NCBI GenBank assembly: GCA_050084515.1
Contig: CM114271.1
Span: 10,664,001 to 10,728,000 of the forward strand
Direction: 5' to 3'
From: Blasia pusilla
Lineage: Eukaryota; Marchantiophyta; Marchantiopsida; Blasiales
DNA: 64,000 nt
The notes under the pieces were generated by a model. That model worked only from the letters and a program-made list of their open reading frames with translations, was not told the DNA's origin and made no database searches. The position numbers were made by a program, and so were the translations under genes. Numbering within the stretch: the stretch's first letter is position 1; the number at the start of each line of letters is the position of its first letter. Positions 22,226 through 33,720 of this stretch are shown one piece after another.

Positions 22226-23810
22226 TGAGATTCCTCGCGTACTTCTTCCTGAAGCTTCTGATCCGCCTCCAGCACCGCAACTCTCCCGTGGCTTGGCTCC
22301 ATTGAGACGCCAAGTCGATGTTCGTTTGCTGCTGATCAATCAGAAGTTTACCCTTCTTTGTATTCTCCAGCATCACGCTCTTGAGTCACGCTTGGAGAAG
22401 GTCGATCTTCTCTTGCAACTTCGCAGCGTGGAGCGAAGACTGTTGTAACTGCGCATAGAGTTGATTTGCTCCAATCTCTATGTCGATTGCTAGACTTTCC
22501 CATTGCCGTGCATTTTGAGATTCATATCTGGCTTCGACTAGTTTGCCCTCTGCTATGCAGAGAGATTGCTGCAACTCGTTGATTTCCTTCAGCTGAGTAC
22601 GGGTTTGTCTTTCCATGGACTCCCGAAGCGTTCTTTGCAGTTGTGTCTCCACGGTTTTGTGCTATATCTTTGTGAGGACGGCCAGATAGTCCTGTGCAAG
22701 AGCGTGGTCAGATAACTTACCAATTTTCTTTACTTCTTGCAAAACTGGTTCGGCAATTTCTAAGAACGAGGTCAAGTGCCTCAAGATCGTTTTCACCGGT
22801 TGCACAGCAAAACTATCCCTTGTGCTCGAAGGAACTACCACCGGCTCCACTATGATTGCAACGAGTGTTTCAGCCGCTTCTTCTTCTTCTTCTTGCGAAT
22901 CCAGCCTGACCCTCTTAGGTCTTGGCAATTCGGGAGAATGCGAGGGAGGGCGGGACGAAGATCCTTCCGCTGTTCGTCCCTTGGTTTTTGGGATACTTTG
23001 AGGTGTTGCTACTACCTCTCTGGTGCCCGAAGAAAATGCTTTGGCCGTCCTCGGCTTACTTACTGTTGTTACAGCGACCCACTTCGCTTCTTCCTCAAGT
23101 GTGATCTCTTCCACGTGTAGATACAAGCGAATCAAGAAGGGAGAATTTTTTTTCTCTCGGAGTCAATGCTCCCACTAATTCAATCACATGGGCGTGTACA
23201 AGCACGGAAAAATCGACTCCGGGTTCTTTGGAATGCAAGTGCATGTTCCAAAGAGTGTAACACTACTTTACAAGCTTGTTACTCGATCATGTAATATGTC
23301 CTACCGGGATTGAACAAGATTTTATACAACTTACAAAACTGTGCAAACAAGGGAGGGCTTACCATTTGAGGATTGTTTCCATTTCTTCCAAGGCGCTCTA
23401 CTATCACGCATCCCAATTCTTTGAGCTCTTCGGGTGTCACAATCAAGTTCTTCTTCCGGAGCTGCGGGTAAGACATATGCCATGCGCCATAGGTCGACGG
23501 ACCAATTTTTGGGTTGTGCCCTATGTTTGTACCCCCTTCTTATGAGTTCATTCACTCTGGAACTCGAATGCAATTCCATGAGCAAGGCCACCAAAGATTA
23601 CAACAAATCTGCGCCAAAGAACTGGCACAAAGATCGCTCTTCCAGTGCTTTGCGGAGCTCGCTTGAAATGCCTAGGGACGGGTACACCCCGTACTTCATG
23701 AGAGCCATGGACGCACCTCGAGCCATCCCTTCTTGCTTCCGTCGGGGTGTGCGAGACTTTATGATTGCTCTCTTTGGTATGCTCTTGGCGGTTGCTCTGC
23801 CTCTAGGCAT
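22225..23810 (-). pseudogene. Extra ORF downstream of gypsy B pol (unknown, coiled coil)
   Basis: Five consecutive minus-strand frames seem to form one broken protein of about 500 residues. 23810-23598 is basic and ends SSELRKALEERSLCQFFGADLL. 23594-23331 carries QPKNWSVDLWRMAYVLPA. 23135-22662 is a Pro/Ser/Glu-rich stretch with RPKRVRLDSQEEEEEAA, resembling a nuclear localisation signal beside an acidic run. 22652-22386 is strongly coiled coil. About 22376-22225 is more coil (VAVLEADQKLQEEVREESQ). It lies 3' of integrase on the same strand, the place where some plant gypsy lineages carry an extra or env-like ORF. I see no signal peptide or membrane segment, so env is unlikely. I do not recognise the protein. 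It may have been a nuclear or chromatin-binding accessory factor; that is inference. Confidence 0.45.
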
Positions 23811-24089
23811 GTGAAATGACCAAATTTGCCCCTGCCTTAGCCCTCTTGGTTCTTGATCATCGCTATTCTTATGTAACAGCCCCCCTATTTTGTAACAGAA
23901 TCTTGGCGCTCTTCGCGTTCTTTAGTGCAAAGACTCCGAAGACTACAAAGATAACGAAGATGAAGACACTCTTCACTTGTCTCCCTTGGGTCTTTGGTGG
24001 TCTTCACTTTGGAGTCTTTAAGATGGTTTGTTGACACTCCTTGCACAAAGAAGAACGGGTATACTACCCCACCCCCCTCAGCCTTCAGT

Positions 24090-25252
24090 CGGGAACATGG
24101 TATCTTTGGACATGCAATGCTGCTCCATTCAGAGTTTCCAGTTGTAAGAACCATTCTAAAAAATTTCCAAGACTCGATAAGGTCCCATCCAATGTAGCTT
24201 CAGCTTCCGTGGGAACTTAAGACCTCAATTATCATAGGGCAAGACCAAGTCCCCTTCCTGTACTGATTATGGTCACAAATGCTTGTCATACCGTTTCTTC
24301 CTTTGTGCTTGGACTGTCTTCGTATGGCCAAGAGCAAGATGCCTTGCCTCCTCCAAGGCTACAAAGTCTTCGTTCCTCCTTTTGGTAATGGCCAATTCTT
24401 CCTCGTTCCTTTCTTCTAAAACCCGGTAGGTGGGCAAGTCCCATTCGATTGGAGTAAGGGGTTGAATTCCATTCGTCAAATAGAATGGTGTGTATCTTGT
24501 AGTGATCTTTTCCGCTGTCCGGTAGGCCTAGAGTGCCGCAGGGATCTTGGTATCCCAATCATAGGAATAGGTGATAGTTAGGCGGTTTAAGATCTGGCAT
24601 ATAAGCCCATTGGACTTTTCTGTTAACCCATTGGCTTTGGGGTTGTAAGGTGTAGTCTTCCTATGCTTGATGAGGAAGTGGTGGATGAGTACCTTGATTG
24701 TTTAATTGAGGAAATGAGTTCCTTGGTGGCTTACCAACTCCAAGGGACAACCATACCTGGTGATTATCATCTCATATATAAATTTGGCCACTACCTTAAT
24801 ATCATCTTTGTGAGTAGCCACTACTTCCACCATCTTGGTACAATAACATGTAGCAATTATGATGTATTTTTGGCGGGTTTTCCGAGTGGTTGGTGAAATT
24901 GGTCCCACAAAATCAATGCCCCATTTCTGAAAAGGAGTCAAAGGAAGGATAGGAACCAAAGGCCTCAGGAGGTTGCTGTGGGCGTGCCTACTCTTTGACA
25001 AGCATCACACTTCTGGATGAAGAGCCCGACATCTCGATACATTGTGGGCCACCAATAGCGTGCTGCTAGAATCTTCTTGATAGTATTTTTGACCCATAAT
25101 GCCCTTTTGCATCTTCTAAATGCATAGCAGTGATGACTCGAGGGACTTCTTCTTCCTCTAAACATCTTCAGTATTCTTCGTCGGCGCCAAGCTTGAATAG
25201 CATGCCCCGGAAGAGCTCTTAGGGCCCTACCTTGTGTAGAAACATTGCCCAT
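24090..25252 (-). pseudogene. Gypsy B integrase
   Basis: Minus strand from 25252: an ILAARYWWPTMYRDVGLFIQ...CDACQ zinc-binding end, then (from 25001) PFQKWGIDFVGPISPTTR with the first catalytic Asp, YIIIATCYCTKMVEVVA, and a second block VVAKFIYEMIITRYGCPLELVSHQGTHFLN, where the usual second catalytic Asp of SD.G..F is replaced by H-Q. Then LTPIEWDLPTYRVLEER...YDKHL (24479-24273) and the C-terminal HWMGPYRVLEIF domain near 24190-24150. Integrase inserts the cDNA into host DNA. The zinc-binding and core parts lie in different frames, and stops follow in the C-terminal part. Confidence 0.75.
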
Positions 25253-25254
25253 TG

Positions 25255-26004
25255 TTATGCTGTCACAGGGGCAGGAATTTGTAGAGTGATGAGGAAGCGC
25301 AAAATATCTTCATAGGCTGATCTTTGCAGAGTCTCTTCACTGATCTGGAACATGCCTTTGTCTGGGAAGTTGTCTTCCAGAGTCTTCGTGAGTTCAGCAT
25401 TTGGCGTCCTTAAGCGGGACAGGACGTTCGCGTTGGTATTGATCTTTCCCGATCTTATTACCAGGTCGAATGTGAATTCCTGCAATAGTAGAATCCACCA
25501 TGCAATCCTCCTTGACAAATCCACCTTCACCATTAAGGGCCGAAGTGCAAAATGGTCGATGTGAAAAAGAAACTAGTACCCCAACAGATAATGTCGAAAC
25601 TTTTTGCAGGCAAAGACCATCCCCAGGGCTTCTCTCTCCGTGGTAGTATACTTTTGTTCAATGGCTGAGAGTTATTGCCTTGCATAGTAGATCGGGTAGT
25701 CTTTCTTCTTGTCATCTAAGTGGCTTAGTACCACCCCGATTGCAAATGAAGAAGTATCTACATATGCCTGAAACGTCTTCATCCAATCAGGAGGACGAAG
25801 CACGGGAGCTGTCATGAAGGCCTGCTTCAATTCTTCAAAGGCTGCTTGGCAGGGTGGAGTCCACTCCCACTCCGTTGTCTTCTCCAGTAGGGTAGTCAAA
25901 GACTTCGCCTTTATTGCATAATTCTTAATGAACCGGCGGTAGTACCCCACATGGCCCACGAATCCCCTTAGCTCAGGAAGACTCGTGGGGGCCTCCAATT
26001 CCAT
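25255..26004 (-). pseudogene. Gypsy B RT end and RNase H
   Basis: 26004-25672 reads LPELRGFVGHVGYYRRFIKNYAIKAKSL (given here as the ELRGFVGHVGYYRRFI core), then FQAYVDTSSFAIGVVLSHLDDKK and YPIYYARQ, the RT connection and the first part of RNase H, in which the usual FxxxxDAS is VDTS (Asp kept). 25533-25255 carries SRRIAWWILLLQEF...NVLSRL and a tail of about 60 residues toward integrase. The RNase H middle (25672-25533) is frameshifted. Confidence 0.75.
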
Positions 26005-26149
26005 AATTATCTCGACCTTGGCTTTATCAACTTCAATACCACGTGAGGATACTTAGTGCCCCAATAGGCTACCTTGCCTCATTGCCATGTAAGACTTCTC
26101 TGGGTGGAGGGACAGTTGTACTTCTCTACACCGAGCTAATGTTAGTTCC

Positions 26150-26933
26150 AACTTCTGGAGATGATCAACTTCTGAACTGAAAATGCAAAAGTCATCAAGG
26201 AAGATCTCTATGAATCTTCACAAGTATTCCTGAAAAATATATATCATCATTCTTTGGAAGGTGGTAGGTGCGTTGCACAACCCAAAGGGCATAACTCCAT
26301 AGGCAAAAGTGCCCCAATCCGTAGTGAAAGTAGTCAATGCTCGATCCTTCTCTCTAATTGATACTTGATTGTAACCTGAATATCCGTCCAAGAAGGTATA
26401 GCGCTCATGACCAACTACTTTATCTAAGATGGTGTCAGTAAATGGCAGTGGGTGATGATCCTTCATGGTGGCTGCATTCAACTTTCGGTAGTCCTAACAC
26501 ACTCTAATCTTTCCTGACTGCTTCTTTGGTACAATGACTATGGGGGACAGCCATTCGCTACTCAACATAGGATATATAACCCTTGCTTCCAAACTCTGCT
26601 TGATCTCATCTTTAACCATTAAAGAATACTTGGGGTTCAACTTATATTGACGCATTCGCACGGGGACTGTCCCTTGTTTAAGATCAATCATATGTTCTCC
26701 ATACTTGGCAGGCACTCTCTTCATCTCATCCATAATATAGGAAAACAAGTCAAGGTACTTCGAAAGTAAGGTTTTATATTGTGAAAGTTGAGAGGTAGAA
26801 AAATCTGTAGATAGACGCAAAGCCTTAGTATTGGTGATAAAGACTTCTTGGTAGTCCTTTTCCTGCACCATATTCTCAATGAACTGATATGTACGCAGTG
26901 AGACCAGCTGGCTCTTCTCTTGGGGAGGACCAA
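26150..26933 (-). pseudogene. Gypsy B reverse transcriptase
   Basis: 26871-26494: KYGEHMIDLKQGTVPVRMRQ, SEWLSPIVIVPKKQSGKIRVC. 26481-26218: HHPLPFTDTILDKVVG, YTFLDGYSGYNQVSI (first catalytic Asp) and VMPFGLCNAPTTFQRMM. Beyond a TGA at about 26218 the frame continues with FIEIFLDDFCIF, the catalytic double Asp, near 26190. A second stop separates RIRVC from YRKLNAAT. All RT motifs are present, but the frame is broken. Confidence 0.85.
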
Positions 26934-26999
26934 CCCTGCTCTATGGGTAAGGACTCTTCATCTATCTCATAACATTCCATGTAGTAGACATAAGATGAG

Positions 27000-27265
27000 G
27001 ACTTTGTGTCGGCCGTTGAGCCCTGATCCGAAGTTTACCCCTCATCCGTAGTGGGTGTCTCGCCTTGGGAAGGCTGAGACTTCCAAGAAAACTTCACAAG
27101 TTTCTTCGGAGCACTATATGGTGCTTGAAAGATAAATCTTTGTCTTTTCCAATCCGTGTTCACTCGGGCTCCATAGAGCTAAGGTCTCCCGATCAGTAGA
27201 GGATAACATGTGATAGTCAAAGGTTGGAGGACAAAATAGTCCAATAAGAATAGCACACCTCCTAT
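27000..27265 (-). pseudogene. Gypsy B protease C-terminal remnant
   Basis: Minus strand near 27250-27130 reads LLIGRPWLYGARVNTDWKRQ (with a stop before the second half), the conserved end of plant gypsy proteases, followed by a linker (QPSQGETPTTDEG) toward RT. The active-site segment upstream is missing: at 27276-27480 the sequence changes to an unrelated, partly GC-rich stretch (CCGGGGGCTG, GGACCCCCGCG), probably an insertion or deletion scar. Confidence 0.55.
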
Positions 27266-27499
27266 CATTTTCTAGAAGAAAACTAGGGTTTTTACCTATT
27301 TTTCTTTGTTTCTATTAACAGAAAAATTTGCCGGGGGCTGTGCATCCCCGCGTCATCTTGGCATACTAGAGGCTGCGCCCTTGGACCCCCGCGACGCATC
27401 AGGATGCCCCGCACCCTGATGCAATATAGGGTTAGATAATCCTAGTACCGCTACTCTGTAAGCCACCTACGTCATATTAGTATGACTCCTTTGACGTCT

Positions 27500-27894
27500 A
27501 AGTCGGAACCATCAATCTAGGCTTCTCTTCATACAAGGGGGTCGATCAGATTAATGGTGCTCAAAGGAGTGGATGTTGAGAATCCAACAATATTTCACAT
27601 GATTACGATCAAAGGCCGTCACGTCACCTTTCAGAATAACCTTGCTTGCTCAAAAAATCTCGGCTGTCTTCTTCTGAGCCGGGTTACTTCGTGAAGACGA
27701 AGACTCCTTCGTCTTCACACTTGCAGCCTTCTTGGTCTTGGACCGTGTCTCCACCACAAAGACTTCGTTGAGGATGTCTTCAGGCTAGTCTGAGGACTCT
27801 TCATTGATCTTCCTTGAAGATCCCTCTTCTTTGATAGTCACCTTCTTGATCTCCTTTGGGGACGTGACATCTTCTACTTGCAATAGCTGCACAT
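27500..27894 (-). pseudogene. Gypsy B gag-protease linker remnant
   Basis: On the minus strand a charged stretch KEIKKVTIKEEGSSRK and DILNEVFVVETRSKTKKA is readable, of the type lying between gag knuckles and protease. Capsid and zinc knuckles are absent; the sequence is cut by the GA-rich block at 27895. Confidence 0.4.
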
Positions 27895-28200
27895 TAGAGG
27901 CTGGTATTCTGGCAAGAGAGAGTAAGAGAGGAGAGGAAGAGAGGAGAGTCTCTCTTCAAAAAAAAAAGGGAGAATCCGCCTCCTCTCTTCTAAATTTTCA
28001 TTAGTTTCTTTATAAGTTTTTCTCTTTGAAATGTTGAAAAACTTTAGAAGAGAGTCACAAGTGAACCAGATTGGGTCATAAACTAACCTCGCTTTTCCAG
28101 GCTTCAATCCTAAACTAGACACACCAAGACCTCTTAAGCTGTGGTCTATATATATAACTAACATCACTCTATATGGTAGCCTAAGACTTTCACTACTGAC
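27895..28200. repeat. Repeat block shared with 33425-33720 (possible transposon end)
   Basis: Starts GGCTGGTATTCTGGCAAG, then a GA-rich tract (AGAGGAGAGGAAGAGAGG), TCTCTCTTCAAAAAA, CCGCCTCCTCTCTTC, and an AT-rich stretch ending in an ACCTCGCTTTTCC-like block. The same order occurs at 33425. The GA-rich part resembles the right inverted end of the element at 51966-54203, so these may be ends of relatives. Low complexity makes homology partly uncertain. Confidence 0.5.
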
Positions 28201-28377
28201 AGATGGGATTTATTTTCTCCTACGGCAATCTTGGAGATTGACAAAGATTATAGCAAATTTGGTGAGTTTGGTAGAAAGTTTTGAAAAGTTTGTTTAAACA
28301 CATGTCTAAGGTAAAGAAAGCGACCCTTAAGGCCTACATGGAAGGACTACGAGGAAAATAAAGGCAATCAACCTTTC

Positions 28378-29050
28378 ATCCTCTTGGAATCCGACAAGTT
28401 GATAGACATAAGAAGTCCAGAAACGCTAGTGACGAAACAAGTAGAGAGAATGAAATGAAGGTAAGACATCATCCTTCCATGCAACCTTATCACAATCCAA
28501 TAGGTTGTCATGTTGATTGCTTCCATTTTCCTCTAAGTCCTTCCTTGTAGACCTCTCTTCTCTCTTCCTCTCTTCATGCAACTTGTCAGATTCTAACAAG
28601 TTGCATGATAGACGAAGGTTGAATCTAAGAAGAACGCCAAGACCGAAGCCTCCCAACTTGAGGCATGCCAACCTGTGAGAATGCGATAGGTTTCAAAAAA
28701 TAACATCTCGGTGAGGAATGGTTTGAAGGAAATGGGGGAACAAGGTGAAGGTGCAGAAGCCTGCCAGAATGCCTAAAAGGATTCTGGTAGCACATGAAAA
28801 GAAAATTCAGTGAAGTAGACAGCTTGTCGGAATCCAACCGGGTGGAGGACGTTAAACTAGGAAAATGCAGCAGCCAATCAATGTGACGTGCAACATGTCA
28901 GAATCTGACAGGTTGCCTAACTGGATCATAGAGAAAGAGATTTGAAAAAAATGCGAGCGTCTCGGAGGCGGTAAATCTTACAACCTATCGGAATTCGACA
29001 GGTTGCAAGCATGGTCTTTGGTTTGCAACCCAGATTAATCGGACGGGTTG
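28378..29050. repeat. Palindrome cluster 1 (diverged)
   Basis: First appearance, reading left to right, of the 27-bp palindrome family. Recognisable units lie near 28385, 28490, 28578, 28660, 28820, 28892, 28982 and 29025, most reading GCAAC(C/T)NGTC...GACAGGTTGC. They are older and less symmetric than the arrays further right. No coding region is supported between 28200 and 29150. Confidence 0.75.
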
Positions 29051-30147
29051 CTCAATGAAGACCATCCAGCACACAAGAATCGCAACCCAAACACACAAGC
29101 ACCACTACTTAGAAGACACTTCAAGAAAGTTAATATCTTGAAAAAAATGGAAGTCCTTTATTACATCTGAGGGAAACTCAGGAATTTATATTTGCTCACT
29201 CAATCCAAAAACTCTAGTCTATGATTTCTTCAGCCTCGTCATCTACAAATTTACTCCTAACTCTCATCGTTTCCTGTACAAAATGAATGTCTTGGGATAC
29301 TAGTGGCTCATCTGACCGATTGTAGATGGGGATTGAGAATGTAGGGGAAGTTGATAACCTTGCTCCCCCCACCTAGGTGCACCATATTGGTCCCATGTGT
29401 GATTTGAAGAGTCCCAACGCCTTCCCCAGAAAAAAATCTTGTATGTTCTGCAAGGTGACACCCATCCACGATCAATATGTACTCCGCCGCTTGAAACCAC
29501 CAAATCCCTACTCCAAAATGCTTGAATCAATTGAACCCGATAAATCCATTCAACTCACTCGTCATCATCCGAGAGCTCTTCCAAAACAAGTGTCAGGCTT
29601 GCCCTCCCAATTTTTGGAATGACAAGCAGGGAAGATAGCATCACTACCAATGGATCTGCTGTTGGAGCAGTTGCCTTTGGAGGCGAGTTGTAGACTCCCA
29701 CCAGCCTTTTGTAATCAGCCTTTGAATCCTTGCAAAGGTTGAAAAGTTCCGTTCTTCCTTCAATGAAGAGAATATTCTTGCCACTCTGCCATGCACCTCT
29801 AATACTCGCCCCCGATAAACCTACCAAGTCCAAGACCAAATCACCCGGCCTTGAGCATAGCTTAATGAGGGTGTGCATCAGGGTAGGTGACTTCTCTATT
29901 TCTCCAAGTAGAGGCGTGCCTTTGATCATAAAGAGTCACGAGGGGGGATTGTAAAGGCTATCGAATGTGACCCCATTCGAGCATGGATCAACTGGATCCG
30001 GTATCTGAAACACCTAAAACATGTGCTCCGGTCTCACAAAACAGTATACATAGGAGTGCTCCATCTATCCACAAGGCAGGGGCAACACGATGTTAGCTTT
30101 AAGGTGGAACAAGCCTACAAACGGGTTCCTCTACAACTTCCTAAAAA

Positions 30148-30545
30148 TCACGTGTGCCACTCGTCGGATCCTAACGGGTTGCACTGGTTGCTTTTTTTCC
30201 TTATCCAAGCATCTACCTGAGAAGCAACCTGTCAGAACCCGATGGGTTGCTCATAAACAAAGTAAGTTTTCTTGTAGCTCTACAACATCGTCAAAATGCC
30301 CCCGTGCAACCCATAGGCTTCCGACAAGTTTCCCTCCTTGATTTTTTCTTTATCCAAACATCTAGCTGAGAAGCAACCCGTCGGGTTTCGACGGGTTGCT
30401 TGTGAACAAAGTCAAAATTCTAGTAGCTCTACAACTTTGTCAAAAAGCTCCCATGCAACCCGTCGGATCCCGACGGGTTGCTTTTTTCCTGATGAGAGTT
30501 CTAGCTGAGAAGCAACCCGTCGGAACCCGATGGGTTGCTCATCAG
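30148..30545. repeat. Palindrome cluster 2, in copy I intron
   Basis: Units start near 30148, 30226, 30308, 30372, 30456 and 30512. The spacers share TTTTTTCC...ATC(T/A)AGCTGAGAA and CAAAGTCA-type sequence, so the units arose by tandem duplication (roughly 65-85 bp periods). Confidence 0.85.
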
Positions 30546-30887
30546 CAAAGTCACAAGCCTAGATGGATTGTCCCATGCATAGTCCATGGGACATACCCAT
30601 TTTGGAGAAGTTTTTGCCCAAGCACCGTCAACTTCTCGATTGCAGCTCTCGACTCCTGAGTCAAAAAACTTTGCAATTCATCAAGCAGGGAAGTCGGGTG
30701 GAGTAGAATAGTGATCCTGCTCGTAGAATCCCTATGCCTACCTAATGATGAAGGATTGTATTCCACATCCTTACATAATCCTGCGACAGATCCCAACGCC
30801 TCCCGCTTTTGCTTCTCGCGAGTTTGTTGCCTGCTTGTTGGTGTGTCAATTACTTCAGACTTCATAGGAGTTTTTTTGTTGGGCTCC

Positions 30888-32184
30888 TGTGATACCCACA
30901 ATTTTTTACTTTTAGAAATTTACACATTTTGATTCAAGGAATACAGATTCTATGAAGTGAAGATTGTACATATAAGACTGTTTTAGATATTATGTTTGTG
31001 AAATTGGAAGAATGAGTTATATTGAAATAGATCACGAGCTCCTAGGACAAGGCAGAGAGGTGGAAAATCAAGGATTTGCCTTAGAGGAGATGGAAATGTG
31101 GTAACGAAGTCTAAAGACTAAGAGCGAAGCTTGGAAAAGACAACGAAGCCTTATTAAGAACCTGTTTATGAAGTGCTTCGCTCTTGAACAAAGCTTGATG
31201 AAGAAGAAGAGGAAGCAGTTCTTCGCTCTTTAGCAAAGCACGAAGAACGAAGCACCTGGAACAAGAGCGAAGAATGCAGTGCTTCGTCCTCAGGAAGAGC
31301 TTCATCCTCAAGGGAAGAAGAAGAAGTCCAGACTTAGCAGCGAAGCCAAGCTAAGACTCGAAGTGATTTGAAGCGGCACACCGTTAGAGTAGTTAGGCTA
31401 GGAAGAGGCGTGACTTTTTGGACCAGATAGGAAGTTAGGATAGTTACACCCAGCGGATTCATAGCGATCATAGGAAAAGATAAGAGAACCGTAGATTAAG
31501 GTAGTTACAAACTCTCAATAGACACTAGATTCGTAAGAGACGCTTCAGATCTTTGGACCTACTACTGCCTCGGAAGATATTTAAGAAGCATGAAAGTAGC
31601 TATCATCATCATTCTTTCACAAAGTCCATATGCTATAGGAATGGTCCAAGCAAGGGAGTAGTACCCTCTCGAGCTTGTATAACACTTTGAAGCTTTCTCG
31701 ATCTTGATGAAGTAGTAAAGCACTCATTTCTTCATTCTGATGTGCAATGCATATTCTGAGAATTCTGATTGGGTCTGCAGAGTGAAGAGTGAATAAGGAG
31801 AACACTTCCATCATTAGAATAATCAACGCGGAGTTGTAAGAAATCTGTTCGACAGAGAGTAGCCTACCTAGATGGATTGAGTTCCGAAAGTAGGAGAAGT
31901 CTGCTTCTTGTTGAGGTCTCTGTGAGGTTCTTTGATGTTGAGTGAAAATCTAGCTGAGCGTGATTTCAATTCCACTAGAGAGAATCGAGGAAAGAAATCT
32001 TGGTACTAATAGAGAGAAGAATACACTGATGAATGATTTAATCCAAAATGTACACACTTAACTACAACTATTGCAAGATAAACGTCATTTTCAACTCTCT
32101 TTTCACATAATCGTGATCCTCTTGGGGATCGAACTCATAAAATTATTGTAAAAAGATCAATTATTAAACTTCTTGTACATTACA
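30888..32184. mobile_element. Solo LTR, 1297 bp, 5-bp target duplication GCTCC
   Basis: Begins TGTGATACCCACAA and ends GTACATTACA (TG...CA). GCTCC precedes it (30883-30887) and follows it (32185-32189). Removing it with one duplication restores homology with copy III of the host gene (GAGGGGCGGACAAGG joined to the AAGAAAATGCC region). No primer site, coding region or second LTR is present. It probably arose by LTR-LTR recombination. Orientation cannot be decided, as both strands read TG...CA. Confidence 0.85.
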
Positions 32185-33424
32185 GCTCCCTTGTCCGCCC
32201 CTCTCATCTAGAAGATTTTGCCTTTGAATGCCTCGACCCCTTCGCCGTGGCTTTCAAGCTCGCAATCGATTTATCCTTGGCAATCACTACCTTGGAGACC
32301 AACTCAACTGTCTCAATGGCTTGTTCCTCCGCATCTCCTTCAAAATATTCTCTAATCTTGACGAAGTTTGGGATGTCGTCCGTTCCAGCCACGACTGCAT
32401 CATACACAATTCGCAAGTTCTTGTCAGTTATTTCTTTGGAGTCGTTGAAGTCCAACCAGATTGGACAATTCAACACTTCCCACTCGGACATATCCTACCC
32501 CACCTCCATGTCGTACATGGAGAATCCTTCTCCATCAGCATGCAGCCCACAACTTGCATGTTGATGGGTATTTATGCCAGTTCCCTGCATTCACACTATA
32601 GATCAGGTATCTATATACCATGCGCTAGGCAACTCTTTGCCGGGATGTCTCGGCCGCTTGTTCTTGAAGATCCTGCTTGTTCTTAGCAAAATCCCGCTTT
32701 CTGGCGTCGAGATCCGCCTCAGGGAGGATGTGATTCTTGAACATAGTTTGGAAGCCTGGGTTTTTTCCGGCTTACCCCAGATGTCATCCAACCACAACTC
32801 GTAATCCTCAACAGCCTCTAGATTGGCCTCCTCTAGAATTGGCTCAAACTTTTTGAGCTCCGCTTGAAGACTATGGATGATCTCCTTCCCAAGCAGACGC
32901 AATACGTCCCAAAAAGACCATTCTTTCAGCCAATGATAGATGGCAGGGTCTGATACCCCCGGAGGATGATGTGCCACCCATTTTTAAGCCTCAATCCCCT
33001 TGAGACTAATTTTCATCAATCAAATCTGCCTAAATTTGGATATTCCTAAAAGTGCAAACCTATGAACACAGTCTAATGAGTCCTTTTCCCCCAATTCGAC
33101 CCTGTGGGTCTTCGTCCCTCTTCCTCTGGCATTTAATGATCGCCTTACTTCCTTGTAGAAGTCCTGGCCGAGATCTAGGTTGAGTATGGCAATGTACCAC
33201 TGCATCTTGCTCACAATGTACAATGGTGGCTACTGACACAGCATCTTGAATAAACTTTGCTCGCTCCGATTCTGAAACATTTTCCCTCCACTCCAACTCT
33301 AGTGCGGCACTTTTCTTGGCTGCCTGAATTTTTGACCAACATAGAATCATGACGGCTGCATCTTGGAAGATGTATGTATTTGACCAAGTCTTCTTCTTGA
33401 TCTGTGCACCCTTCGCGAGCATCT

Positions 33425-33720
33425 GGGGGCTGGTATTCTGACAGGAGAGAGTAAGAGAGGAGAGGAAGAGAGGAAGAGAGGAGAGTCTCTCTTCAAAAAA
33501 GAAGGCCAAATCCGCCTCCTCTCTTCAAAACTTTTTGACATATTTGAAATTTTTGTTTGCTTTAAAATTCAGGAAATCTTTAGGAGAGAGTATTTAGTGG
33601 TCCACATTTGGCCCTAAAAAAACCTCCTCTTTCCTGGGGGCGAGAAAAAAGGAGACATCATAAGACCACCCTAAACATTTTTCCATCACTCTCCATGTGA
33701 GCCTAAGTTTCTTAACATTC
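33425..33720. repeat. Repeat block shared with 27895-28200
   Basis: Same ordered blocks as at 27895: GGCTGGTATTCTGACAGG, GA tract, TCTCTCTTCAAAAAA, TCCGCCTCCTCTCTTC, then AT-rich sequence with CTTTAGGAGAGAGTATTTAG and ACCTCCTCTTTCC. It replaces the 5' part of copy I at a precise codon. Confidence 0.55.

Larger units (their letters stand above)
22225..27900 (-). mobile_element. Ty3/gypsy retrotransposon B, decayed, minus strand
   Basis: Read on the minus strand from 27.9 to 22.2 kb: charged linker, protease end, RT, RNase H, integrase, then an additional coding region after pol. No LTR, primer site or complete gag is visible at either end; the right end runs into a GA-rich repeat block (27895) and the left end is fused to element A. 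Most domains are split by single-base indels and stops. Confidence 0.8.
29157..33430 (-). pseudogene. ParB/methyltransferase-like gene, copy I (3' part, deleted and interrupted)
   Basis: Minus strand. It begins abruptly at about 33430 with QMLAKGAQIKKKTWSNTYI, in the middle of the large exon of copies II and III, directly after a GA-rich repeat. It continues through SDPAIYHWLKEWSFWDVLRL (32977 frame) and SEWEVLNCPIWLDFND (32491 frame), then a solo LTR (30888-32184), then PSSLGRHRDSTSRITILL (30901 frame). After NGYVPWTM the coding text jumps straight into intron-like sequence with palindromes, so the segment with the DLLIADLPSG-like motif is deleted. The last exon resumes about 30060: SPTLMHTLIKLCSRPGDLVL (29929 frame), then DRGWVSPCRTYKI (29530 frame). 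AATAAA is at 29157-29162 (minus). Dead copy. The ParB-like 5' exons are absent. Confidence 0.75.

Noticed and set aside
22110-22376. Continuation of gypsy A integrase in the 20989-22305 frame
   Set aside because: After about 22225 the plus-strand translation loses family similarity, while the minus strand shows the coiled coil of element B.
23434-23814. Plus-strand 126-codon ORF
   Set aside because: Shadow of the minus-strand extra ORF of gypsy B, whose frame has coherent composition and motifs.
27300-27430. GC-rich stretch as organelle or bacterial DNA
   Set aside because: Too short and without any recognisable gene. It is more likely a small insertion or deletion scar in gypsy B.
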